Part shown: positions 15,001 through 26,030 of the stretch, piece by piece
How the letters are laid out: each line of letters starts with the position of its first letter
Numbering within the stretch: the stretch's first letter is position 1
NCBI RefSeq assembly: GCF_001522545.3
Contig: NC_031768.1
Location: 88,782,431-88,846,430, forward strand
DNA length: 64,000 bases
Direction: 5' to 3'
Origin: Parus major
Lineage: Eukaryota; Chordata; Aves; Passeriformes; Paridae
Notes under the pieces: model-generated
What the model was told of the DNA's origin: nothing
Database searches by the model: none
The model's input: the letters and a program-made list of their open reading frames with translations, nothing else
Program-made: the position numbers and the translations under genes

Positions 15001-18000
15001 AGCTTCTCTTCATCTGTTGTCACTCACTCTCCAATTTAGTGCTACAGGTTAAAAGGAACCCTAATAATGTCTTGGAGAAAGACATTTTCCCTGGCAGAGT
15101 GAACTGAGTAGCAGGAGCATCACAAGTGACAGGGATAAAAATGTAACATTTATGAATGGATGCTTATACTTTTTTAGGCCTTCTTCTATTTGACCTATCG
15201 TAAACTTTTAATCTATGCTCTGCTTCTAGATTCTCTTGCCTTGATGTAGACAACATATACATTTTCATGTTACAGATTTAACTAATTCGCTTTTGATTTT
15301 GCTAGTAATGCCATCTTTCCCTTTGAAAATCAGCATTTGGTATTTGCCTTCAGCAAAATATTTTTAGAAGAGTGAAAAAAAGCAGGAGGTGAAGAAAAAA
15401 AAAGGTGATTTATTTACTTCAAACATGCTTCCCCCTCCACACCTTTCCAAAGACTATTTCATTTTAAAAACAAGCAGTTCTAATGCAAGAGCCTTTCCCT
15501 GCTACAGAACCGCTGCTCCCATCACACATACCTCTCCCTTCCAACACAAAACTTTATGTAGAGACTCCAATGAAAAAGCAGTGTTTTAATTTAAAATTAT
15601 AATCATCACAAAGACTATGAGCCTCCTCTGCATCCGTCCCCACTCACTTTGCACTGGTGACATGAGGAGGAAGTTTTGCCTGGGCAGTAACAAGGTCAGC
15701 CAGGCTGCTGTCTCTCCTACATTGCAGCACTGCTGAGGGACTTCATTTTGGAGCAGATCATTGCCAGTCCAACAGAAAACCAGTTGCACCTTCCCCTTCC
15801 TTGCACACTCACAGTAGGAGGCTGGCTATACTGGTATTATAATATAGTGCTAGATTTCATCTGCACCCTCCAAGCTGAAACCCTCACCCTGGGAAACAAA
15901 TTTGTGTACCAAATGCTCCCTTTGACGAGGCTGGCCCTACACAAATATTTGTCAGCAATAACCATACTGCTGCCTTTTGTGCTGCAGGGCTGAGGTAGGG
16001 TCAGGACTGCTTCAGAGACTTCTGCTCCTCACATTCCTTCCCAGAGCTAAGGCTCTGCTGTGTGCAGGGCTATTCACCAGCCACGCTCCTGATAGCTTTG
16101 TTTCTTAGATGACTGACCTTGAAGTTTCTCCTGTGTTTCAAGGTGGAAGACAGCTGAATAAAGAGAGAGCTCTCAGCTCTGTATAAAAATGTGTTAGACC
16201 AGGAAAGACAAATATTTGTACTTCAGTTCCACCACCACCATGGAGACAGAGAGAGGGGAAGAAAAGAAAGGAAAAAAGTACAGCTGAATTCCATTCTCTA
16301 GATGGGAACAGGCAGAAGGAGCTGGCCCCAAATTCGCACAGCTGAACAGAACCAACATGGCTGCAAACATTAAGCAAAATAAACCAGGCTCTTGTTGACA
16401 TGAAAGAATCCTCAGACTGATTATTAAATCTGCATTTCCCACAGAGATTACACATCATTTTAAGACTGTGGGGATGTGAATTTAAGGGCAAGGCAGGAGG
16501 TTGCAACAACAGTTTGTGCTGTAAGCGAAGGTTTCCAAGGGCTTTACCGTGGATTCCTTTCCAAAAGCTCTTGCTAAGCAAAGCCTTTGAGTCACACCAG
16601 GGCTCCACCACGCTCTCCGCCGCACCCACACGCCAGCCGCTCCTTGCGAGCCTGTTGGGATTATCAGTCCGTGTTGCGACAGCGCTTGGTCGTGGGCCTG
16701 CCAAGGCAGCAGGCCAAGCCCGTGGGCAGGGAACACATCCGGCAGGCAAACACACAGCCTGCTGCTCACAATGAAAGGTCTCAGCACAGGACACGTGTAC
16801 AAAAGCCACTGAACTGCTGCTGCTGGCTGTTGCACGAGAAAGAGGTGCTTCATTTTTATATAAACTCTGGAATTAAGTGAAGTAGGATTGAGCCAGATAG
16901 ACTAAAGCAATCGTGGCAGTAAATGAATACCTCATGAGCACCGAACTCTGCTGATCTTCCCACTGACAAGGCAATAGGGGAAGCTGAGACCCAGAAAGAA
17001 AATATTTGAGACAGTGACAGGTTTTAGAGAACCTCTTTTCTGCTGTCTCGTGAGATGTGAGCACTACTCCTGGCTGACAACAAAACAAATGGAGCTCAGA
17101 AGATCATTCCTCTCAGCTTTTCTCTGTCTCTGCGCTCCAATGTCAATAAGGCTTAATTGCCAAAAGCAATCTGTCAAATAACCTTGGACCACAGTTTTAT
17201 TCCAACATTTCTGCCAGGAGTATTAAATACCCGAAGCAGCATAAATGAGGAGACAGACTCTGGGTATGTCAAGCACAGCCTTGGACACATTAACATAATT
17301 GCTCCAGGATTAGTATTTTTCATTTAAATGTTTCACTCTGTGCAAATGTACTGTGTGGACTTACAGTCTGACATTGACTTTCCCATGAGTTCACTTGTTT
17401 GCAACAGTATCTGTGAAGCATTAATGGAAGGCAGACAAATATAAAACATGATAATGTTTATCTTTTTCCATTTTTGAAATTTTGTCCTGTAACCAATGTC
17501 ACTAGGGAGTCTCCAGGACAGCCAGAAGGAGAAACTGGGAGTTGCCATGCTGGAAGAAGTAGGAACCTGTTTCTGAACACCCTCAGACTTCAGGAAGACG
17601 TTAAAAATAAAAAATCCTATTTTGAACAGTCAGTTAAGGAAAAATCTACTCTGCAATAATTGCATCTTCCTAAACCACAGCAGCTGGAACTCTGGGTCAG
17701 GCCAACCCCTGAAACAAAAAGGTTTATAACATTTCCAAACTAACTTTGTAACTCCAAGCTTCTGGCAGTAACTCCAGGGATTGCTGTCAGAAGGTAGATA
17801 CCTGGTCCTTGGCTCCTTAGTTCTTCACTTCAGTAACATTTTGGATGTGGATTGAATTATGTCTTGTAATGCATGATGTCTCTTTTTAAAAACCATTTTC
17901 CATTTATTTTAAACTACACTGAAGCAGCTATTTCTATGCTTAAAGAAAACCATCAGTGTAAAAAAGTAAGGAAGGCTGTTTCTGAAATCCTCTGTGGTTC

Positions 18001-21000
18001 TCCAAGCATACACAGCATGAAATTATGTTTGCTTATGCAAATGTACTAAACTATATTTTCAAACTGAGCAGATGGCACACCCTTGCCATATACCTTTTAC
18101 AGTCTGCACTTCGATTCCTTACATATTCCCTGAAACAGCAGATAAGGTCCATACAGAAAAAGCTTACCTCCCTACCAACAACTTCTGCATAAGTTATTCG
18201 AGGACATTTCAGCCTCTACTTACAATGCAAATGTATAATAAATTGCTGTACTGTTCTTGGAAAGAGTTCAAACTGAGGAGAGGCGTTTTGATGAAGTTCC
18301 TCTTACTCAGAATTTGTTTTCTTTTTTAATCTAAACATCTTGGGGATGGGGAAGGAACAACAAAACCTGATCAGCTTTGATTTTAAACATGACAGCCCAA
18401 CAAGAAGACAATTACTAAGATTTAAAACAACATTCAAATTCAAGAGAGATGCTTTATCTCAAGGACAAGTTATCGAGCTTGACAGCATTAGCTTACACAT
18501 TAGAAATAAAAATAAAATTCCTGCCAGCACTGCAGTCACCATCTGAAGGTCTGTGGGCCACCCTGCAAGAAACCAGAGCAGCTTTCAGGTTTTTTTTCCC
18601 CTAAAGCCTGCAAACTGATAGCCTCTGTCAAGATGTACTCTCTTTTTTGCCTCTTGGGTAGGGAAACCCACAAAGTGCAAAATCTGAGAAAGGTAAAAGA
18701 ATAATTTAAGTTTGAGGGGCTCTCAGTTGCTTTTATCCCAAGCCGAGAGCAAAGCCACATCCCACACCATTCTTTCACCTAAGATACCCCACTTTTGTCA
18801 GTTTTCAAGACCGTGTTTTCTGATGCAAAAAATAACAGTCAAGTTTGAGTTTTTAGTAGATTCCCATGCAATTTCTATCATAGCTAACGTTTGTTTTCCC
18901 CTGCAAGCAAAAGCTTTTTGTGTGACACCAGGCAGGGTGAGGAGTGTTCAAGAGAACCCACTGAGAAGCAGCAAGAACATTCCAAGTGCTGTGTGCTCTG
19001 TACTGCCTATGCTGTCACCTCCTAGGGTTGGCTGTTTTCTTTAAGAAATATAATTTATATACACAAGTTACTCCAAAGGGATTCTATTGAACCCCGCTTG
19101 GCTTCAGACACCATATGCTATAATTTGCTTTGATTTTTTTTTTGGGATTGTGCCTACGCTCCTGTCATATAAGGCATTTACTATTAGGTTCCAGAAATGG
19201 TGTGCTGAGGCTCTTCCAGTGTCCTGTGGTGAACAGGCTAGAGCCAGCAACCAAAGTGCAATAGTGTTCAGACCCTGGAGATCCTGCAATAACAGCAGCT
19301 CTACTAACATCAGGAGATCTTCTCATGCAAGTATTTGTAATCTTCCCAATTTCTTTGATTTTTACCTGCATCTTTGCGGCTAAACCGGTGGGCTTCCACT
19401 CAGCATCAGGGACAGAACTTAACCTGTTGTCCTCACTATAGCTTGGGCTCTGCAAACAGCAGACTAAAGTTTTATTGCATGCATGGTGTAGCTATGCACT
19501 GAAAGCTGGGCTGGAGCCAAGACTAACATTATGGAGAACATGTACAGGACACCATGGAAATATTTTGAGGTAGTTTAATTCCAGCCTGAAGGGTCCTACA
19601 TGTGAAACCCAAAGCCAGTTCAAAAGCAAGAGGTGAAAAAACTACTCTTAGAGTTGTTATAATAGACATGGGTGCTGCTGGAGAGAGACCTACACTAGCA
19701 TGTCAAACAGCAGAGAACAGCAAACACAGATTTGATCACTGCCACTTATTAAACCAGGTTGCCCCATGTAGTAGATCAAGGAGTTTCCCTGCAGCTAGGA
19801 CAGATGGCTTTGGTCTGAGCAAGTGACTCATCACACAATTCCAGAGGAACATATGAGTGAATGAATTCCCATTCTGCCTTCTTGCCTAAAGAAAAGTAAG
19901 TGCAACTACCATCCAGACCTAGGAAACAAGACCCATTCACTAGAGGTTAGAGGAACACAAATGCATCATGCTCTTTGGCCGGAAAAGGCACTTGGTCACA
20001 AAATTTAAGGCATGCAATTGGAAGATTTCTGATCTTCTTGCTAGTGTTGATACCACTCTTCCTTTAGGACAGTCAATGTTTTCCTACCTGGAACTCTGAA
20101 AAAAAAGGAAGGGTAATGATGGTAGCAACACTCCCTGGTAGTACACAGCCTCTCACTGACTGAAAGCAATTTTTTTTCCCATCACTCCTCAGACAGACTT
20201 CACAGACAAGGCACTCACTCCAGGGCTACACATCTTCACACTGCACAACTGCTCAGCAGAGAAGCCACAGCTAAATCAACCGTCAATCACAATTTATGGT
20301 AAATCAGGCCATATGGGAACTGAGACTGGGGCTCTGTTCCTAGTCCTGGCAAGGGAGGAGGAGGGAAATAGCACCCACTCTTTCTCTTAAAATAGGTGCA
20401 GCCCACTGCTCAGCTTTGGAGCTCATTGCAACCAATATGTACTGCATGAATGTCCAAGAACTGTGTCTGGATCGCAGGAGCTTTGCCTACAAAGGGAAAG
20501 TTGGAAACTTGTTCTCTTCAGAGATACTTGGTTTTCTAAATATAATCCAAGTATTTCCCAAATAATACTTTCAGGTGACCTGAGCTCCAATGAGGGAAAA
20601 AAAAAAACTTTTGCTGTCTTCTTCCTCATGATATTCTCCTGGACCACTTATAATTACAGGACATACCAACCTGCACAATATTAATGTAATTTGTGTTTCC
20701 ACAAATTAAAGTAACCATTAGCAACTGCCAGATCTTACAGTGGTGGAAAATCTCATTCACTTTGAATTCCATCAGTACTCACACACACACACTATTCTTT
20801 TGGAAAACCCTGGTATTACTGCAAACATAGAACTAAGCAGGTTCTCTTACTTGTCACATAAAGCCTTCTCCAGTCAATGGTAAATCCAGCAGAAACATTC
20901 TACAGCACTTTGTCAGTCTTCTAAGCAGGAATGCACTGCACATGCAGCTCCAGCAAATCAGCAAAGGTCTCTTTCCTTTCTCCCTCTCAAGCAAGGACAT

Positions 21001-24000
21001 GTTGAACATGTGGAATGAGAGTACTTTTTTTCTTTTTTTACCCCCATCCTGGATGTCTCCAGTGTAAATAATCCTAAAATAAAATAACCCTGTTTGCCCA
21101 TCTAATTGTTCACCAGACTTCTAATAGGCACATCTGCCTTTGCTGTTAGAGCATGAGGGCATAGCAACAAGTGACCCAGCTGGGTTTATTACTATGGTTT
21201 TTTACACTCAGAATTAAAAATTAGACAAGCAGCTGCGCAGGGGGCAGAATTTCATAGAGCAGCTAGAAAGATAAAAAAGGGAATTCAAAAAGCAGTATGA
21301 CTACCCCAGTACAAATCAAGAGTTTCCACCACGAGGAAGGAGTTTGTCACGTGCTTTTGTTTACAGGCCAGCTGTCAAAGACCTTTGCAGCAGAGGGGGC
21401 TGTGCTTCTCCTCAGCACAACTTTACTTTGACAGTTCCACCTCAATTAAGGCCTAAATCCTAGTACTTAAAAGACTGTCAGCTCTCCTGCCTCTAGACAA
21501 GTGCTTCTGCACAGTACATAGGAAGGTTTTTCCCTCTCCACAGACAGAGAGATCTGGCAATGTATTTACACACAGAAGTTTCAGCTGGTCCAAACAGAAG
21601 TATCATCATTTTCATTTTACCCATAAGTTGAACAGAAAGGAAGCCATGTGTCTCAAAGCAGCTCTGCTGCAGAGCCCTGAGTTGTGGTTTCTTCACTTTG
21701 TATATTCCTGCTTGTGAATACTGTCATGGGACTCACTTTTTCCCTCCTGTATGTTATAAATGACAACATAGTACTGGCTTTCTCATTTATGTATTAGCTT
21801 CTGAATATTATTATTAATCACAAATATGTTTATATGGTACAATTTATATATTTTTCCATTAAATTGCTTTTTGGTGTATATAATCTGTGAGTTTATGTAT
21901 GCACAGTATAGCTTATATAAATAGAAAAATAGTAATTTCATAAACATATCTTAGGCTGTAGCACAGTATTAAAATAGAGGCTATGTGATGTTAAAATACT
22001 TTTATGTAACTAACTCAGAGAATGGTGTAAGATAATCAAGTAGTTCCTTGCATTTGTAGACTATGATAGACTAAATAGAATAGTAGTAAGATAACAGTGA
22101 CAAAAACCAGAACCTAATTTACTGACTCCTCATTATCAGGGAGTATAAAAACAACAGGATAGACCCACGAGAAGAAATAAAATATATTGCTTTAATCTAC
22201 CAGATGGCATGAAGACAAGTCAAAAGTTAAAACCAAGCAAAACAACATCTAAACTCAAAGAAATGTTTGAATATGTATAAATTCTTATGAATATGCATAT
22301 ACCCCCTGTAATACAACAGTATATAAAGAACATTGTTTTAAGCTAAGCGTATGCTTTTGGCAGATAGTCAAGCACCCCAACAATGGATTTTTATCCCTTT
22401 TATCCCTTATTAAACTTTTCAAAATTTTAAAGAGTGAACTTTGTTTTTCACACCTGTTGCATGCATTCCCACATCCCAAGGAATAAGGATGATGACACGG
22501 ATGAAGAGCATCCTCTGAGGTCAGGCAAGCACAATGCTTTACAGAAAGCAGCAAGTCTCTAAAGCACCAAACAGGAGAAAAGGTGTTGTTCTTTCCTTTC
22601 TCTCATCCATCATTCAAGCACTGCCCTATTCAGCTGCATTTTCAGATGTGCCTGTGCAGCCATCATCAGAACCAGAAAATTTACAGAGGCTTGATGGATC
22701 ACAAACCAGCCCTCATATATTGTCCTTGTCCCCAAGTTTTCTCTTGCTTTGTAGGCCTGGCTTCGTGAGAGAGAGCAGCAGAGGGGAAAACAGCAGAATT
22801 TAAAGTATCATGAAAATGAATTCCTGTTTTCAGAGCCAGATCACTCCAGACCTGACTTTGTTTCAGAGCAATTAAACTAATCCACTGCAGCCCTTCCATA
22901 TGGGGAATGCTCTTTTTATTCAATTAACTTTTCTGTAACCAAGGTTGATTGCCCATGTGGTATCTGCCTTCAGTTATCAGAGGCTTCTGGCTAAACTGCC
23001 ATCAGCACAGAGACACAAGAGACCAAAAAGAGCAGAAGTGCAGAGAGCTCACAAGTGGCAGGCAACTGGCAAACACTGGCTCGCATTCCCTCATTAGGAG
23101 TTCAAGGTTTAAGACTGTAGCAAAAGGCAACGACTAATACACTGAGTTTTTGCAGGACTTGCATTCCTTCACAACACTCAACAGCAAGAGGACAGCATGT
23201 CCCTAAACATCTTCCCACTTTTACATAAGAAAACCCTGCCCACAAGGACTTGGAGATTAAAGCCAAGATTTCCACTACCAAGCTTTTAAATCTTGAGCAA
23301 TTCTCAACAACACGGAGACACAGGAACACCAAGACAGTTCAACCTTTGACCATGCCAGCAAGAGGAGACCCAGTCATGTTTGCCTCTCATGGGTTCAGGG
23401 CTGTGGCTGGGAAAGTGGCTGCACACAGCTACAGACAATCACCCCAGCTAGATCAGCTACCTTCTTGCCAGTTTCCACTGGTTCATCTCAGAAATGCCAC
23501 CTGTGGAGCTCAGTAAGGAATCACGGAATTGGAAGATCATCTTCAGAGATCATCCAGTCCAAAAACCCTGCCATGGGCAGGGAGATATCTTCACTAGATC
23601 AGGTTGCTCAAAGCCCCATCCAACCTGACCATGAACACTCCCAATGATGTGTATCCACAACTTCTCTGGACAACCTGTTCCAGTGCCTCACCATTAAAAA
23701 AAAATAAATAAAAAAATTCTTCCTTATGTCCTACCTAAATCAAAACTGTTTCCCTGGGTCCTGTCATTACACTGCAGAAAGCTTTTCTTGATCATATTAT
23801 AAGCTTTTTTATACTGAAAGGCCATAATAAAGTCTCTCTGGAGCCTTCTCTACCATCAGAACCTGTTCCAGGCATCCCTCATCAGAAAACTTCCTTTGAA
23901 AGCCCATCTTTATTTAAAGAGTTTTTGTTTTCCAAACATTTTTCCTCAGAGCAGGTGGCTGCATGCCCCTCTAAGCATATTCATTGCTGCTCTTGGTGAG

Positions 24001-25755
24001 CTCTAGATTGAAAAAATATCTCAAACCTGAATTTTCCCTTCTTAGATACACTCTTAACCCTCTGTCTCTGCAGAGACTTCATGTTCCAGCATACAGGACC
24101 ATGGAGGTTAGTCCATTAAAGCTCCTGCTTAAGTCAGGCAGTAGTCTGTACTGAGCAGTCTGTAGTTCATGGTCACAGGAACAGATCAGTGTCTAGAAGT
24201 GGCCTAGAAGTTGCATTTAGGTACCTACAAACACCACCGAGCAGCCATGTGCTTCTTCCCTGTCTCCTCCTGCTGTGGTTTCACTGTAGCTCTCCAGCAG
24301 AGAAAGCTTTATTTTCAGAAGGTGTCCAGCAAAAAATACACAGCTTCAAAGAGCACATTAAATTGAAGAAAGCAGATTCATTTTAACTGAAGTCAGCACT
24401 GGTGCTGTCTCTGCTAACAAGCCACAGACAACATCTGGACTGCCAAAAGGCCCTCATCATAATACCCAATACTTGTAACACTGGAAGAAACCTAACTTAC
24501 ACCTCGACTAGCTTCCAAAAGGAGGCTCAAGCCCAAAGTGTGCTTTTGACCTCTTGAGATCATTGGTGACACCCAACAGTTAAGTAAGGCTGGGCTCAGT
24601 TGCATCATAGACCAGACACCCAACTGCTGGCCCATAAATACCAGGTGCATTTTATTACAGAGCATACAGTGTGGGAAAAAGCCGTGGTTTACATTTTCTA
24701 TTATTCTGTGCAACTGAGGACAGGAGGGAAGATTAATCTAATCTTTTACCATCTTTTGGTACATCAGATCATCTAACTCGGCAATTAACACCCAATCCAA
24801 ACAATGGGGCCAGAGTTTCCAATGTACCACTTAGCTACTTGAGATAAACACGACACAAAAAGTGGGGAGGGGGCACTATACCTGCAATAACTGGGTATAC
24901 ATAAATGACAGGTTTCTTTCCACCATCAAACAGCCATGGATGGCCCCTTGCCACACTGCCCTGCAGCCTCCTCACACACAACTGCAGGAGCCCTGCCTCA
25001 CCTCCCGAGCTTACCGGGGGAGAGCACCCTGACCCTAAGGAAATACACACTGGGGATACAGCATTTAAGAAGCCTTATTAAGTGCGCACACACAAACACA
25101 CATTTTTTATTTTTTTTTTGTTAGTATGGCTTTTTTTGTGCTGTCGGTTTTTTTAAATTATTTTTAACGTAGCACTATTATCCTCACAACTCCCGTCTAG
25201 ACTTTAAACGCATCTTGCTGCTAGAACTGCTGGATATCAAACCCCGCTTTAGGAGCGGGGGGCACCAGACCACCAGCCCACCTCGCAGCTCCTGGGACAC
25301 CGGCACCCTGCCAGCCCTCAGCCCCGGGGAGCCCTGTCGGCGCCGGGAAAGGTGTAAAGGAGCCCGCAGGTGCACTGCGGCTCCCGACCACCGCGGCGGC
25401 GGGAGGATGCGGGCAGGACAGAGGGGGAGCGGGGCCGCTCCCGCACAGCGGCGGAGCCGCAGCGGCGCCGGCACCTCCCCGGCACACACCCCCCAGCCGG
25501 CAGGGTGAGGGGGACACGGTGCTCGCCCCGCCGCGGGGAACCTGGCGCTCCGAGGGTCTCTCCTACCTGCCCGGGCTCGCTGCGGTAGGCGAAGGCGTAG
25601 ACCCGCTCCGCGCTGATGTTCACGGCGCCCCGGTAGACGCGGCCGAAGGCGCCGGGAGCGGGGTTGTCCCCGGGGCCGCCCCCCGCTGCCGCCGCTGCCG
25701 CCCAGAGCAGGGCGCAGAGCAGAGCCCCGGGGCCCGGGGCTGCCCTCCCGGCCAT
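1..25755 (-). CDS. SIDT1: SIDT1, SID1 transmembrane family member 1 (5' part of gene)
   Basis: SIDT1 is a multi-pass membrane protein of the SID-1 family, linked to cholesterol binding and to uptake or transport of double-stranded RNA. Eleven coding segments are seen, read right to left: 25755-25567, 11306-11185, 10202-10032, 9826-9781, 6584-6483, 5744-5661, 5530-5437, 4240-4169, 3807-3714, 2583-2540 and probably 54-1. All have AG/GT borders and the phases agree across every junction, giving about 357 codons; the human protein has roughly 830. The N-terminus is an alanine-rich signal peptide. The large extracellular domain follows, with N-x-S/T sites such as NIS at 46 and NSS in exon 2. The first membrane helix is in exon 9 (about residues 299-322). 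Near-identical blocks to human SIDT1 include [27 protein letters not shown] and [20 protein letters not shown]. The remaining membrane-helix exons lie left of the window. It is divergent from SPICE1, as in mammals. Confidence 0.95.
2540..2583 (-). CDS. SIDT1: SIDT1 coding exon 10, start of cytosolic loop
   Basis: This 44-nt exon (residues 325-340) reads [14 protein letters not shown]. It corresponds to the basic FQRKS stretch just after the first helix in human. The acceptor is CTTTGCAG and the donor GTAAGG. It enters in phase 2, as exon 9 requires, and leaves in phase 1. The loop is known to be variable, so support comes mainly from QRK, phase and splice sites. Confidence 0.8.
3714..3807 (-). 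CDS. SIDT1: SIDT1 coding exon 9, first membrane helix
   Basis: The exon is 94 nt (residues 294-325). It contains the first membrane-spanning segment, [20 protein letters not shown], followed by FVHYI. The acceptor is TCTTTCCTCAG and the donor GTGAGT, ending in phase 2. Confidence 0.92.
4169..4240 (-). CDS. SIDT1: SIDT1 coding exon 8
   Basis: The exon is 72 nt (residues 270-294). It reads [20 protein letters not shown] then SIK, matching human SIDT1. NRT is a potential N-glycosylation site. The acceptor is CCTCTCACAG and the donor GTCAGT, which is less standard. The junction codon with exon 9 reads Lys where human has Glu. Confidence 0.92.
5437..5530 (-). CDS. SIDT1: SIDT1 coding exon 7
   Basis: The exon is 94 nt (residues 239-270, ends in phase 1). 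It reads [20 protein letters not shown] then ACGG, all conserved, followed by SVPSSIH, which differs from the human sequence. The acceptor is TTCTGTGCAG and the donor GTAAGT. Confidence 0.95.
5661..5744 (-). CDS. SIDT1: SIDT1 coding exon 6
   Basis: The exon is 84 nt (residues 211-238, phase 0 to 0). It reads [20 protein letters not shown] then KQAAITVQ, almost unchanged from human. The acceptor is TCTGTTTTAG and the donor GTGAGA. Only 130 nt of intron separate it from exon 7. Confidence 0.95.
6483..6584 (-). CDS. SIDT1: SIDT1 coding exon 5
   Basis: The exon is 102 nt (residues 177-210, phase 0 to 0). It reads [20 protein letters not shown], then [14 protein letters not shown]. The acceptor is TTTCTCTGCAG and the donor GTAAGT. 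Confidence 0.95.
9781..9826 (-). CDS. SIDT1: SIDT1 coding exon 4
   Basis: This short exon (46 nt, residues 161-176) reads [15 protein letters not shown] and matches human SIDT1 at this point. The acceptor is GTTTTCTAG, the donor GTAAGG, and it ends in phase 0. NFT is a potential N-glycosylation site. Confidence 0.93.
10032..10202 (-). CDS. SIDT1: SIDT1 coding exon 3
   Basis: The exon is 171 nt and encodes residues 104-161 of the extracellular domain. It reads [20 protein letters not shown], then [20 protein letters not shown]. The acceptor is GTTGCAG and the donor GTAAGC. The phase (2 in, 2 out) agrees with both neighbouring exons. Confidence 0.95.
11185..11306 (-). CDS. SIDT1: SIDT1 coding exon 2
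   Basis: The exon is 122 nt and encodes residues 64-104. The acceptor follows a TTTTCCCACAG tract and the donor is GTAAGT. Reading [20 protein letters not shown] then [15 protein letters not shown], it is nearly identical to human SIDT1. It ends in phase 2. Confidence 0.95.
13505..13745 (-). mobile_element. CR1-type LINE fragments
   Basis: The text runs like reverse-complemented CR1 3' consensus: a CAGCCTCTCC...GGAGA box, CATCAGCTTTGTGGC, then CTGCACTGGACTC and GTCCAGAACTGGACACAG. A second part (about 13660-13745, CATGGATGGAGACTCCAC) belongs nearer the element's 3' end, so two fragments or a rearranged copy are present. The identification is from memory of the family. Confidence 0.7.
16540..16800. 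promoter_or_regulatory. CpG-rich patch inside SIDT1 intron 1
   Basis: About 15 CpG dinucleotides fall in roughly 260 bp, while flanking intron DNA has almost none. A canonical E-box CACGTG sits at 16792-16797. It could be an internal promoter or enhancer. No transcript evidence is available from sequence alone. Confidence 0.35.
23517..23890 (-). mobile_element. CR1-type LINE 3' fragment
   Basis: Clear reverse-complement CR1: it begins AATCACGGAATTGGAAGATC, then has GATCAGGTTGCTCAAAGCCC, ACAACTTCTCTGGACAACCT and GTTCCAGTGCCTCACCA, with an A-rich interruption at about 23695-23715, then continues through CTCTCTGGAGCCTTCTCT. It is the best-preserved repeat in the window. Confidence 0.9.
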
Positions 25756-26030
25756 GGGCTCCTTCCTGCCGACCCCGCGGGGCGCCCGGACTGTGTGTCC
25801 CCGGCAGGGTGGGAGGCGAGGTGCTTTATCTGCGATTTAAATAAAGAGCTCGGCAGCACGGACGAGAGGCGGCGGGGGCAGCGCCGCACACCCCCGCCCC
25901 TCGCCCGGGGGACACCGAGCAACTTTCCCCGGGGAAGGACCCTCCGCCGGCCGGCGGGGCGGGGACGGGAGGGGAAGGGAAGGGAGGCTGGCCGGCGGGC
26001 TGGCCAACCCAGGGGAGGAGGGTCTCCTCT
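25235..26030 (-). promoter_or_regulatory. SIDT1: SIDT1 promoter CpG island
   Basis: A dense CpG and GC-rich block surrounds the SIDT1 start. GC boxes (CCCCGCCC type) lie at about 25888-25900. On the minus strand a TATA-like stretch, CTTTATTTAAATC, lies about 80-90 nt upstream of the ATG (about 25835-25847). The exact transcription start cannot be read from sequence. Confidence 0.7.
25567..25755 (-). CDS. SIDT1: SIDT1 coding exon 1
   Basis: This exon encodes residues 1-63. The start ATG has G at +4 and lies inside a CpG island. Residues 1 to about 24 form an alanine/leucine-rich signal peptide ([14 protein letters not shown]). Further on, the motif [16 protein letters not shown] matches the start of the SIDT1 extracellular domain, with an N-glycosylation site at Asn46. 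The exon ends after EPGQ at a GTAGGA donor in phase 0. Confidence 0.93.

Larger units (their letters stand above)
11307..25566. other. SIDT1 intron 1 (14.3 kb)
   Basis: A large first intron. It holds two CR1 fragments (about 13505-13745 and 23517-23890), a CpG-rich patch at about 16540-16800, an AT-rich stretch at about 21740-22330, a short (CA)n run near 20782, and T-rich DNA at 25100-25165 just before the promoter island. The rest shows nothing recognisable. Confidence 0.6.
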
